From Gemmatimonadota bacterium (GTDB taxonomy: Bacteria; Gemmatimonadota; Gemmatimonadetes; Longimicrobiales; Gaopeijiaceae), in the NCBI GenBank assembly GCA_009838975.1, contig VXQO01000134.1:1-64000 (forward strand): 64,000 bases of DNA. The letters run 5' to 3'. Shown here piece by piece: positions 36,804 through 45,700 of the stretch. The notes under the pieces were generated by a model. That model saw nothing but the letters and a program-made list of their open reading frames with translations, was not told the origin of the DNA and made no database searches. Numbering within the stretch: position 1 is the stretch's first letter; each line of letters begins with the position of its first letter. The position numbers and the translations under genes are program-made.

Positions 36804-38057
36804 TTGAGGCACTGGCTCGGCGTCACGCTCCGCGGCCTGTGCATGGGCACCGCCGATGTGGTCCCCGGTGTCTCCGGCGGCACCATGGCGCTCATCCTGG
36901 GATTGTATCCGCGGCTGATCGACGCCGTCGGCAACCTCGGAGTCGGCATGTTGCGCCGCCTGCGCACCCGCACGTTCTGGGCCTTGACCACGGTCGGCCT
37001 GAAGGATCCTGCGCGTCTGCGCGGCACGGCCGAGGGCACCGATGCGGCCCGCCTTCTGCTGCTGGCCTCTCTCGCGGCAGGCGTGCTGCCGGCCATCGCC
37101 GCCGGCTCGCGCTTTCTCCCCCCGCTGCTCGGCAACTACCCAGCGCAAATGAGTGCCTTTTTTCTCGGCCTGGTGCTCGCGTCGGTCGCGGTTCCGTTCC
37201 GTGAACTGGAGCGTCGCGGCCCGTCGCGCTGGCTGCTCGCGCTCGCTGCCACCGGGGTCACGGCTTGGTTCGTGGGGCTCCCGGAAGCATCCGGCGGGCG
37301 GGCGCGCGGGATGGTAACCCTGGTGTTTGATCCTCCGCCGGTTGTCGACGTCGCCCTTACCCCGAGCAACCTCACGCTCCGTGCGCCGGAGGACGGCACG
37401 CGCCCCGACGTCGAATACGGCCTCGGGACAACGGTGACCGTACCCGCCGGCGCGGGCAGTGTAGAGGTCGAGGCGATCGCCAGAATGGCGGGTACCACCG
37501 CCAACGTGCCGCCGGGATCGATCCGTGAGGCCGAAGGTCCGTTCGAGTCCGCCCTAGTGGTCCAGGCCGCCGATTTCGCCAACGGGCGGGATCCGGCCCT
37601 TGTCTACGTTTTCCTGGGAGGCGTGCTCGCAATCTCGGCCATGGCGCTTCCCGGAGTCTCGGGAGCATTCGTACTCCTGCTCCTCGGACTCTACGAATTC
37701 ATGTTTTTCACACTCTGGACCGCCATCTCCTATCGCGATCCGGAAGCCGTCGTTGTCGTCGGAATCTTCGTCGCTTCGCTCGTGATCGGACTGCTCTCCG
37801 TGGTGCGCATTCTCAAACACCTCTTCACCAGGTGGCGCGACGGCACGCTCGCGGTCCTCGTGGGGCTCATGCTCGGGTCGGTGCGCAAGCTCTGGCCATT
37901 CACGGACTATTCGACCCAGGGCAGGGAAGTGCTGACCTTGCCGGCCTGGGGCGATCCGGACATCGCTTCGGTCGCAATCGCGTTCGCGGCGGGATTGATC
38001 GCCGTGCTCGTTCTCGACGGCGTGGGGCGGCGGCTGAAGCGCAGCGCGGCGCACTGA
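36804..38057 (+). CDS. popT: DUF368 / PopT-type undecaprenyl-phosphate translocase with inserted soluble domain
   Basis: DUF368 proteins (PopT) recycle undecaprenyl phosphate across the inner membrane. The 417-residue protein has two halves, each with the re-entrant motif: PGVSGGT (21-27) and LPGVSGAF (282-289), plus about eight membrane helices. Between the halves, residues about 160-262 form a soluble, beta-rich, Pro/Val/Thr-rich insert (VDVALTPSNLTLRAPEDGT and on) that ordinary DUF368 proteins lack as far as I know. If placed by topology it would face outside. TTG 36804 is the start and lies 22 bases after surE. Confidence 0.88.
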   Translation: MRHWLGVTLRGLCMGTADVVPGVSGGTMALILGLYPRLIDAVGNLGVGMLRRLRTRTFWALTTVGLKDPARLRGTAEGTDAARLLLLASLAAGVLPAIAAGSRFLPPLLGNYPAQMSAFFLGLVLASVAVPFRELERRGPSRWLLALAATGVTAWFVGLPEASGGRARGMVTLVFDPPPVVDVALTPSNLTLRAPEDGTRPDVEYGLGTTVTVPAGAGSVEVEAIARMAGTTANVPPGSIREAEGPFESALVVQAADFANGRDPALVYVFLGGVLAISAMALPGVSGAFVLLLLGLYEFMFFTLWTAISYRDPEAVVVVGIFVASLVIGLLSVVRILKHLFTRWRDGTLAVLVGLMLGSVRKLWPFTDYSTQGREVLTLPAWGDPDIASVAIAFAAGLIAVLVLDGVGRRLKRSAAH

Positions 38058-38066
38058 AGATCGACC

Positions 38067-38690
<624 letters not shown>

Positions 38691-38740
38691 GCCAGCTGCC
38701 GGTGCGCGACAAAGATTGCCGCAGCCGGAATCGATGGCAA

Positions 38741-38770
38741 GTGACAGGTATCGCGGCGGCAAGGTATCTT
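38741..38770 (+). promoter_or_regulatory. Candidate promoter for the Big2/LVIVD surface protein gene
   Basis: GTGACA (38741-38746) and TATCTT (38765-38770) are separated by 18 bases, matching five and four of six consensus bases. It lies in the 170-base gap after the DUF2255-like gene and tRNA-Arg, leaving a leader of about 84 bases before ATG 38861. Sequence match only. Confidence 0.4.
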
Positions 38771-38860
38771 TTCGGGGAAGGGCGGGGTGGATTCCTGAAG
38801 ATCCAGTCCCGCTCGCCGAAGTCCACGAGAACCGAAGTCGGATGAGGGAGCAACTGCACG

Positions 38861-40744
38861 ATGACGACGACTGCGCTGTTGATGGTGTTGGCCGGGATCC
38901 AGACCGGACCCGACCGGATCGACCTGGATCCGTCCAGTATGACGCTGGACGCCGGTGAGAGGGCGACCGTGACCGCAACCGTGCGGGATGAGGCCGGGGC
39001 CGCGCTCGCCGGCGCACCCGTGCTCTGGATGTCGATGACGCCCGAGGTCGCGCAGGTGGACCAGAGCGGGATCGTGACGGCAATCTCGCCGGGCGAAGGG
39101 CGCATCGCGGCCCGTTCGGGCAACGTGATGAGCTTCGCGACCGTGGTCGTGCGGGCCCTCCCGGTCGCCGCCCTCGATGCGTCGCTGCCCGTACGGACCC
39201 TGGTCGCCGGCACCAGTGCACCGATCGCGGTCGCAGCCGTCGGACAGGACGGGGAGGCTGTGCGGGACGCGTCGCTGTCGTTCGCTTCCAGCGACGAATC
39301 GGTGGCTGGGGTGGACGGGAGCGGGCGGGTGTATGCGCGGAGCGCGGGCGAAGCCGTCGTCACCGTGAGCGCCGGGGCCGCAAGTGCCACGGTGGCCGTG
39401 GAAGTCCGCGACGGCGAGCCCGGCCGGGTGGAGATCGCACCGTCCGAGGTGCGGGCTCGCACGGGGGACGTCATCCGGTTCGAGGCGCGTGGCGCCACGA
39501 CCCTCTACCCCGAATGGAGCGTCAGCGGAGCCGGCGCGCAGATCGAGACCGAGGGCGCCGAGGGCGTGTTCGTGGCCGAGCGTCCGGGCACCTATCGAAT
39601 CACCGCGATCTACGGCGAAGGTCGCGCCGCCGTGGCGTCGGCCGAGGTCACCACACGGATCGAGGAGGCCGAACTGGTGCGCGTGGGGCGGGGGCCCGCC
39701 GCGGACCACCACTCCGGCGACACATGGGTCTTCGAGGGCGTGAACGGGCGGGACTACGCCTACGTCGGAACGTTCATGTACGACTGGATGAAGGCCTGGG
39801 ACGTGACCGATCCGTCGGCGCCGATCCTCACCGACTCCGTGCGGCTCGACGCCAGGCGCATCAACGACGTCAAGATCCATTCCAACAACCGCATCGGCAT
39901 CCTGACCCGCGAGGGCGCCTCCGACCGCCGCAACGGCATCGTGGTCCTCGACCTTTCCGAGCCGGCGCACCCCACGATCATCTCCGAGTACAAGCGCACC
40001 GTTCCGGGCGGCGTCCACAACGTGTGGATCGAGGGGGACCTGGTGTACGCCGTCCACAACGGCACCAGCGACATTCACATCATCGACATTTCCGACCCGG
40101 CCAACCCCGACGAGGTGGGCCGCTGGGGGCTGCCCGAGTCCGACCACAAGTCCCTTCACGATGTCATCGTGCAGGACGGGTACGCCTACCTCTCGTACTG
40201 GGACGACGGCGCGGTCATGCTCGACGTCGGCGCCGGAACCCACGGAGGAACTCCCACCGAACCCGCCTTCGTCTCGCGCCACAGCTACCCGATCGGGAAT
40301 ACCCACACCGCCTGGCGCGCGGGGCGCTACCTGTTCGTGGGCGACGAGATCTTCCCGGACATCTGGGATGCGGACACGCCGATCGAGGCGCGCGGCTACG
40401 TGCACGTACTCGACATGGAGGATCCGGAGAACCCGGTCGAAGTTGCGCGCTACGAGGTGCCGGAAGCGGGCGCACACAACATCTGGGTGGAGGGCGACCG
40501 GCTCTACATCGGGTACTACCAGGCCGGTCTCAGAGTGGTCGACATCTCCGGCGAGCTGCGAGGTGACCTCTACCGCCAGGGCCGCGAGATCGCGGTGCTG
40601 AAGACCATCGACTCCGAGTCCACGGTTCCCAACTGGGGCATGACCTGGGGGGCGCAGATCCACAAGGGACACATCTTCACCTCGGACCTGAATTCGGGGC
40701 TCTGGGTGGTCAAGCTGGTCGAGGGCCAGAGGATCATCTCATAG
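38861..40744 (+). CDS. Big2 Ig-like plus LVIVD-repeat beta-propeller surface protein
   Basis: The 627-residue protein starts with a short hydrophobic N-terminus (MTTTALLMVLAGIQTG), then two to three bacterial Ig-like (Big2) domains (about 20-275; DLDPSSMTLDAGERATVTATV and ASSDESVAGVDGSGRVYARSAGEAVVTV). The C-terminal half (about 285-620) is a chain of LVIVD repeats such as YVGTFMYDWMKAWDVTDPSAP, LVYAVHNGTSDIHIIDISDPANPDEVGRW and YVHVLDMEDPENPVEVARYEVP, which form a propeller. LVIVD proteins are typically exported; function is unknown. The signal is short and lacks a clear cleavage site. Confidence 0.85.
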   Translation: MTTTALLMVLAGIQTGPDRIDLDPSSMTLDAGERATVTATVRDEAGAALAGAPVLWMSMTPEVAQVDQSGIVTAISPGEGRIAARSGNVMSFATVVVRALPVAALDASLPVRTLVAGTSAPIAVAAVGQDGEAVRDASLSFASSDESVAGVDGSGRVYARSAGEAVVTVSAGAASATVAVEVRDGEPGRVEIAPSEVRARTGDVIRFEARGATTLYPEWSVSGAGAQIETEGAEGVFVAERPGTYRITAIYGEGRAAVASAEVTTRIEEAELVRVGRGPAADHHSGDTWVFEGVNGRDYAYVGTFMYDWMKAWDVTDPSAPILTDSVRLDARRINDVKIHSNNRIGILTREGASDRRNGIVVLDLSEPAHPTIISEYKRTVPGGVHNVWIEGDLVYAVHNGTSDIHIIDISDPANPDEVGRWGLPESDHKSLHDVIVQDGYAYLSYWDDGAVMLDVGAGTHGGTPTEPAFVSRHSYPIGNTHTAWRAGRYLFVGDEIFPDIWDADTPIEARGYVHVLDMEDPENPVEVARYEVPEAGAHNIWVEGDRLYIGYYQAGLRVVDISGELRGDLYRQGREIAVLKTIDSESTVPNWGMTWGAQIHKGHIFTSDLNSGLWVVKLVEGQRIIS

Positions 40745-41694
40745 AGGTCGATTTCGAGGGCGCGCGCCGCCGCATCGGCGCCATCGCGTGGCGGACGCCG
40801 GTGATCCCGGCGGACACCCCCGCCGGCCCGGTGGCCCTGAAGCTCGAGTCGCTCCAGCGCACGGGGTCGTTCAAGGTGCGCGGGGCCGCCAACCGCATCC
40901 TGAAGCTCACGGAACGCGAGCGTCGGGGCGGCGTGGTCACGGCTTCGTCAGGCAACCATGGCCGCGCGGTGGCGGAGGTGGCACGGCGTCTGGGTATCGC
41001 CGCGACCGTGTGCGTTCCCGACTGGGCGGATCCGTCGAAACTGGCCGCAATCCGGGCCGCTCACGCCACGGTGGTACTCTGTGGCGACAGCTACGACGCG
41101 GCGGAGGACCGTGCGGTGGCGGTGGCTGGCGCGGAAGGCATGACACTCGTACACCCCTTCGATCACCCGGACACAATCGAAGGGCAGGGGACCATTGCAC
41201 TGGAGCTCGCCGAGCAGCTTCCCGACCTCGACGAGGTGCTGGTGCCTCTCTCCGGCGGGGGACTGGTCGCGGGCATCGCGCTGGCTGCCAGGGGCCGCGG
41301 CGTCCGCGTCGTGGCGGTGTCAGCCCGCCGTGCCTCGGTCATGCTGCGGAGCATCCGCGCGGGCAGGCCCATCCGTGTCCCCGACGAGGACACGATCGCC
41401 TCGGCGCTCGGAGGCGGCATCGGGCTGGACAACAGGTTTACGTTCGATGCCGTGAGAGACTTGGTGGACGAGCATGTGGTCGTGGAGGAGGACCGGATCA
41501 GGGCCGCGGTGGCACGGTGCATTCACAACCACCACCTGGTCGTGGAAGGTGGCGGAGCGGTGGGGATCGCTGCGCTATGGTCGGGGTACGAGCCCCACGG
41601 ACACGCCGCCGTGATCGTCTCCGGCGGGAACATCGACCCCGCGACGCTCAATGCCATCGCCACGGATCCTGCGACCAGCGCACCGACCGCCTGA
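40741..41694 (+). CDS. PLP-dependent threonine/serine dehydratase-like enzyme, possible AUA start
   Basis: Fold-type II PLP enzyme. Counting from ATA 40741 (317 residues), the PLP Lys is in the motif LESLQRTGSFKVRGAANRIL, the substrate loop is SSGNHGRAVA, and the phosphate-binding loop is PLSGGGLVAGIALA. It resembles threonine dehydratase catalytic domains without an ACT regulatory domain. The first standard start, GTG 40801, would remove the conserved RTP motif (AWRTPVIP). The frame is open upstream, and ATA 40741 lies seven bases after AGAGGA (40728-40733), overlapping the previous gene's TAG. A rare AUA start is therefore suspected; with GTG 40801 the product has 297 residues. The precise reaction is uncertain. 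Confidence 0.8.
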   Translation: MEVDFEGARRRIGAIAWRTPVIPADTPAGPVALKLESLQRTGSFKVRGAANRILKLTERERRGGVVTASSGNHGRAVAEVARRLGIAATVCVPDWADPSKLAAIRAAHATVVLCGDSYDAAEDRAVAVAGAEGMTLVHPFDHPDTIEGQGTIALELAEQLPDLDEVLVPLSGGGLVAGIALAARGRGVRVVAVSARRASVMLRSIRAGRPIRVPDEDTIASALGGGIGLDNRFTFDAVRDLVDEHVVVEEDRIRAAVARCIHNHHLVVEGGGAVGIAALWSGYEPHGHAAVIVSGGNIDPATLNAIATDPATSAPTA

Positions 41695-41710
41695 AGTGAA
41701 GGCGCCTCGA

Positions 41711-42682
41711 ATGACCACTCGCACCAGCTGCAGCCACGACCACGCACACGAGATGCGGGAGACGAGCACGCGAAGGCTCACTTTCGCCCTCGTGCTCATC
41801 ACGGGGTACATGGTCGCCGAGGTGGTGGGAGGCATCCTCTCGGGGAGCCTGGCGCTGCTTGCGGACGCCGGCCACATGCTGACGGACGCGGCCTCCATAG
41901 CCCTGGCCCTCGCCGCGATGCGCTTCGCCACCCGCAAGCCTTCCGCCCGCCGCACCTACGGATATCACCGCCTGGAAGTCCTCGCGGCCCTTGCCAACGC
42001 CCTCGCACTCTGCGTGATCTCGGCGTGGATCGTCTTTGAAGCCTGGCAGCGATTCGGCAGCCCTCCGGAGGTGCAGGCGGGACTCGTTCTGGGCGTCGGT
42101 TCCGTGGGGCTGGCCGTCAACGTCGCGGCCGCCTGGATGCTGCACGACTCGGCCAGGGAGAATCTCAACGTCGAGGGCGCCTATCGGCACGTGATCGCCG
42201 ACCTCCTGGGCTCGGTCGCGGTCATTCTGTCGGGCGTCCTGGTGTGGGCGTTCGGGTGGTATCTCGCCGACCCGATCCTCAGCGTCGTCATCGGCATTCT
42301 CATCCTGGTAAGCGCGTGGCGCCTCCTCGCGAAGACCGTCCACGTGCTCCTGGAGGGCACGCCCGACCGCATCGACGTGTCGCATCTCTGTGACGCCTTC
42401 ATCGCGGTCGACGGCGTCACCGGGGTGCATGACGTGCACGTCTGGACCCTCGCGTCGGGCTACGACGCGCTCACCGCCCACGTGATGGTCGACCCGGACC
42501 ACTCGTCCGGTCGCGATGAGCTGCTCAACCGTCTGCGCACGATCGCGTACGAGCACTTCGACCTTCAGCATGTCACACTGCAGCTGGAGACGGGGATGGA
42601 GGCCTGTCTGGAGCACCATCAGGCCGCGAGGACCTGGGCGCGCGACACCGGGTCATTGACCGGAAATCCCGCACCCCATTAG
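41711..42682 (+). CDS. Cation diffusion facilitator (CzcD/ZitB-type Zn/Cd/Co exporter)
   Basis: Inner-membrane metal/proton antiporter. The 323-residue protein has a short His-rich N-terminus (SCSHDHAHE), six membrane helices (about 25-215) with the metal site residues in LLADAGHMLTDAAS (helix 2) and GAYRHVIADLLGSVAV (helix 5), and a cytoplasmic C-terminal domain (about 220-323) with GVTGVHDVHVWTLASG and LEHHQAAR. HxxxD at both sites predicts zinc preference in this family. ATG 41711 was chosen. Confidence 0.94.
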   Translation: MTTRTSCSHDHAHEMRETSTRRLTFALVLITGYMVAEVVGGILSGSLALLADAGHMLTDAASIALALAAMRFATRKPSARRTYGYHRLEVLAALANALALCVISAWIVFEAWQRFGSPPEVQAGLVLGVGSVGLAVNVAAAWMLHDSARENLNVEGAYRHVIADLLGSVAVILSGVLVWAFGWYLADPILSVVIGILILVSAWRLLAKTVHVLLEGTPDRIDVSHLCDAFIAVDGVTGVHDVHVWTLASGYDALTAHVMVDPDHSSGRDELLNRLRTIAYEHFDLQHVTLQLETGMEACLEHHQAARTWARDTGSLTGNPAPH

Positions 42683-42703
42683 TGTTCTGACCGTCACGAA
42701 GTC

Positions 42704-42730
42704 GCCCCGACCATCGAGTCGGGGCCTTTC
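42704..42730 (+). terminator. Hairpin terminator candidate after the CDF gene
   Basis: GCCCCGAC (42704-42711) pairs perfectly with GTCGGGGC (42718-42725) around a six-base loop, followed by CTTTC. The T-run is short, so efficiency is uncertain. It sits 22 bases after the CDF stop and 53 before the next start. Confidence 0.55.
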
Positions 42731-42777
42731 GCGGCCAGGAAAAACGCCCCTGGAAACAACAGGTTGAAGACCCGGTC

Positions 42778-43476
42778 ATGGCAAAATACCGCAAACCCGG
42801 CACACGATCCGATGCGCCGGTCAATCCCGCCGAGCAGGAAGACGCATTCGTCGCGAAGACGATCGAATTCAGCGATTGGGCGCAGCGCAATCGGCCCGTT
42901 CTCACTCTTGGCGTCGTGATCGTGGCGATCGGAGTCGCCGCGCTCCTCTACTACCGCAACTACCGGGACACCTTGCACACGGCCGCCGCCGCGCAGCTCG
43001 AACAGCTGCAGCAGAGGCTGGAACAGGGTGACCAGGCCGGCGTTCAGGCCGACCTGCAACTCTATCTCGACCGATTCTCCGGCACGCCGTTCGCCGACGA
43101 GGCGCGTGTGTCGCTGGCCCAGATTTCCGCCGGCATGGGAGACCACGAAGCGGCGGCCGAAGTGCTCGAGCCGGTGGCCGGGGACGTGGGAGAGCCACTT
43201 GGAGCGCAGGCTGCCGCGCTGCTGGCGGCCATATCGGAAGACGCGGGCAACCGCCAGCTGGCCCAGGGACTATACGAGCGGCTGGCAGACCGGGCCGCTC
43301 TCGGATTCCAGGTTCAGGACGCGCTTGCCGACGCCGCACGCCTTCACCGCGAGGAAGGCGACCTCGAAGGAGCACTCGCCCTGTACGACCGCCTGCTGGA
43401 AGAGATGGACGAGACCGATCCCGGGCGGGGCGTCGTCGAGATGCGCCGGGCCGAAGTGGTGGCGGCTCTGCGCTGA
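42778..43476 (+). CDS. YfgM-like tetratricopeptide membrane protein
   Basis: The 232-residue protein has a cytoplasmic N-terminal part, one membrane helix (about 41-58, VLTLGVVIVAIGVAALLYY) and a periplasmic TPR-like domain (for example QADLQLYLDRFSGTPFADEARVSLAQISAGMGDHEAAAEVLEPV). This is the YfgM/DUF2133-like layout; YfgM in E. coli works with PpiD near the Sec translocon. It is the last plus-strand gene before the convergent junction at 43.5 kb. Confidence 0.8.
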   Translation: MAKYRKPGTRSDAPVNPAEQEDAFVAKTIEFSDWAQRNRPVLTLGVVIVAIGVAALLYYRNYRDTLHTAAAAQLEQLQQRLEQGDQAGVQADLQLYLDRFSGTPFADEARVSLAQISAGMGDHEAAAEVLEPVAGDVGEPLGAQAAALLAAISEDAGNRQLAQGLYERLADRAALGFQVQDALADAARLHREEGDLEGALALYDRLLEEMDETDPGRGVVEMRRAEVVAALR

Positions 43477-43485
43477 ATTACTTCG

Positions 43486-43501
43486 CATAATGTATATTAT
43501 G
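43486..43501. repeat. AT-rich perfect inverted repeat at the convergent gene junction
   Basis: CATAAT-GTAT-ATTATG is a perfect inverted repeat in an otherwise GC-rich sequence. It lies in the 122-base gap between the ends of two convergent genes (43476 and 43599). No promoter is expected there. It may be an accidental AT-rich patch, a weak bidirectional stop or a protein-binding site. The remainder of the gap shows nothing recognisable. Confidence 0.5.
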
Positions 43502-43598
43502 TAAAGTCATCAATCACAGCTGACCCGGGCTACGGGATTCCGCGCTTGGTCATCGGTCCCCTGCCTTTTGCCTTACGGTCCGAACGAGCGTCCCTGCC

Positions 43599-44747
43599 CT
43601 AGCGGAAAAGCTCCTCGATCCGCCCGGCGAGCCCGTTGCTCATCGGGGCGCTCGACAGGTTGGCCACGATGGCGACGATCAGGCCGTTCTCTCGGTTCAG
43701 CGTCATCACGGTGCGCCCCCCGACCGATCCGCCGGTGTGCGATACGACCATCTCGCCGTGATCGTTGGTAGCGGACCGCCAGCCGATGCCGTACCCGGTC
43801 TCGGACCCGTCGCGAAGTGTCTGCGACGTGAAGAGGAGTTCCAGCGTCCCGGCCTCGAGGTAGCCAGGCGCCGCATGGGCGTTGGCAAAGATCAGCAGAT
43901 CCTCCGGGGTCGACAGGAATCCACCGCCCGCCCACTTGTAGCTGTTGTCGACGTACGGCGCGTTCACCACCTGTCCCCCCATCCCTCTGGCGTAGAAGCG
44001 CGTTCTGTGCGGGATGATGGGCTGGTTGTAGTCGGCGATGGTGTTTTCCATGCCGAGCGCGTCGAACACCTCGCGATGCATGTACTCCAGGAAGGGCTCG
44101 CCGGCGGCGCCCTCGATCACCGAGCTGATCAGGTTCCAGCCGTAGGACGAATACGAGAACTCCGTGCCCGGTTCGTTGATCAGCGGATCGTCCTTGAAGA
44201 TCTCCAGGCCCGAGAGGACGTCCGGGTAGTTGACCGAGGAGAAGTTCTCCATCCCCAGGTAGTGGCGGATGCCCCCGAGGTGCCCCGCCAGCTGCCGGGT
44301 CGTGACCGGCCAGATCTTCTCCGGGAACGACGGAACGTACGTCTGCACCGGCGCGTCCAGGTCCAGCGCGCCGGCCTCCACGAGGAGCGCGAGCGCGGCC
44401 GCCGTGATCGGTTTCGACACGCTCCCCACCCGGAACTTCGTCAGCGGCGTGACTTTCACCTGATGGGTCAGGTCGGAATAGCCAAAGCCCTCCGACCAAA
44501 GGATTTCCGTCCCCCTTCCAACTGCCACGGACAGCCCGGGAATCGCTTCTTCCTCCATGACTGCGCCGAGGACGCCGCGCGCCGACTCGATGGCGGCGGA
44601 GTATTCGGGCGCCGCAAAACCGAGCGACGCGTCTCCTTCCGGCCGATCGGTGGCCTGCGGCTCTCCCCCGCAAGCGCCCGAAAGCGCCCCGGCCAGCAGA
44701 ACGAGAACGACGAATGCGGATGTCTTCCCGCGATGTGGTGCACGCAT
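43599..44747 (-). CDS. Serine hydrolase of the beta-lactamase (class C/PBP4*-like) family, lipoprotein
   Basis: The 382-residue product begins with a lipoprotein signal (FVVLVLLAGALSGAC). The catalytic motifs are SVSK (Ser and Lys, FRVGSVSKPITAAALALL), YSSYGWN (Tyr and Asn) and HTGG (in place of KTG). This group includes esterases, D-aminopeptidases and LACTB-like proteins; antibiotic resistance is not implied. GAGGTAA precedes ATG 44747 well. The start overlaps the upstream proline dehydrogenase gap by a few bases only. Confidence 0.88.
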   Translation of the reverse strand: MRAPHRGKTSAFVVLVLLAGALSGACGGEPQATDRPEGDASLGFAAPEYSAAIESARGVLGAVMEEEAIPGLSVAVGRGTEILWSEGFGYSDLTHQVKVTPLTKFRVGSVSKPITAAALALLVEAGALDLDAPVQTYVPSFPEKIWPVTTRQLAGHLGGIRHYLGMENFSSVNYPDVLSGLEIFKDDPLINEPGTEFSYSSYGWNLISSVIEGAAGEPFLEYMHREVFDALGMENTIADYNQPIIPHRTRFYARGMGGQVVNAPYVDNSYKWAGGGFLSTPEDLLIFANAHAAPGYLEAGTLELLFTSQTLRDGSETGYGIGWRSATNDHGEMVVSHTGGSVGGRTVMTLNRENGLIVAIVANLSSAPMSNGLAGRIEELFR

Positions 44748-44752
44748 GTGGG

Positions 44753-45682
44753 TTACCTCGGCAAAAGACTGCGCAACACGAATCCGATGTTCGCCGGACG
44801 CTCGGCCAGTCGGCGGACATACCACGGGAACCAGTGGGCCCCGTAGCTGATGAGTACCCGCACACCCCTGCCCTCTCGCGCCAGGCGCCGTTGTTCACCG
44901 TCGGCGATCCCGTAGAGCATCTGGTATTCGTAGGCGTCCGGTCCGACTCCGTTGGCCTCCGCCCACTGGTTGACGTGACGGATCATCCTGGGATCGTGGG
45001 TCGCGAGTCCGACGCGGACTCCCGCCTCCCGGGCGTCGGGCGCCAGCATGCGAACCGCCTGGTCGAAGAACGCCTGGTCCACGTCGGCCTTGACCGGCAG
45101 GGCGATGTCGGGGGGCTCGGCATACGCGCCCTTCACCAGGCGGATGGCCGACCCCAGCGGTATCAGGGACTCCAGGTCGGCGGGGGTGCGGTGCAGGTAC
45201 GACTGCAGACAGATCCCGAACCTGGGATGATCGGCGCGGATGGCGCGATACAGATCGAGGGTGGCATCGACGTAACGGCTGTACTCCATGTCGAGCCAGA
45301 CCCAGTTTCCGCGCGCCGTGGCCGCCTCGGTCAGCCTGCGGATGTTCTCCTCGGCGACATCCAGGCCCAGATCGAGGCCGAGGTGGGTCGGCTTGATCGA
45401 CAATTCGACATTGAGACCCGACGCGGCGATCGCCTCGGCGGTGTGGACGTAGTGCCGGGAGACCTCACGCGCCTCCGCCCTGTCCGCGACGTTTTCCCCG
45501 AGGAAGGTGATGAGGGCGGAGATCCCGTGGCCGTCGGCCATTGCACGCGCCGCCTGCAGGGCGTCCTCGAGCGTCTCCCCCGGCATGAACCGCCGCACCG
45601 CCCGACGAACGAAGCCATACCTGGGAAGCGTGTTCTTGCACCAGTCGTTCTCGGAGATCCACAACAGCGTCGAACGTATCAT
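44753..45682 (-). CDS. Proline dehydrogenase (monofunctional)
   Basis: FAD enzyme that oxidises proline to pyrroline-5-carboxylate. The 309-residue protein fits the PRODH TIM barrel: LSIKPTHLGLDLG, VWLDMEYSRYVDATL, GICLQSYLHRTPADLESL, RLVKGAYAEP and the C-terminal YEYQMLYGIADGEQRRLAREGRGVRVLISYGAHWFPWYVRRLAERPAN with the substrate-binding YxxRRxxE. The partner P5C dehydrogenase is not adjacent. ATG 45682 is used. Confidence 0.93.
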   Translation of the reverse strand: MIRSTLLWISENDWCKNTLPRYGFVRRAVRRFMPGETLEDALQAARAMADGHGISALITFLGENVADRAEAREVSRHYVHTAEAIAASGLNVELSIKPTHLGLDLGLDVAEENIRRLTEAATARGNWVWLDMEYSRYVDATLDLYRAIRADHPRFGICLQSYLHRTPADLESLIPLGSAIRLVKGAYAEPPDIALPVKADVDQAFFDQAVRMLAPDAREAGVRVGLATHDPRMIRHVNQWAEANGVGPDAYEYQMLYGIADGEQRRLAREGRGVRVLISYGAHWFPWYVRRLAERPANIGFVLRSLLPR

Positions 45683-45700
45683 AGGACCGGAAGTTGGCGT

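Noticed and set aside
43599-44747. Serine hydrolase as an antibiotic-resistance beta-lactamase
   Set aside because: SxxK and YxN are shared with many esterases and peptidases. The third motif is HTGG, not KTG, and the context is metabolic.
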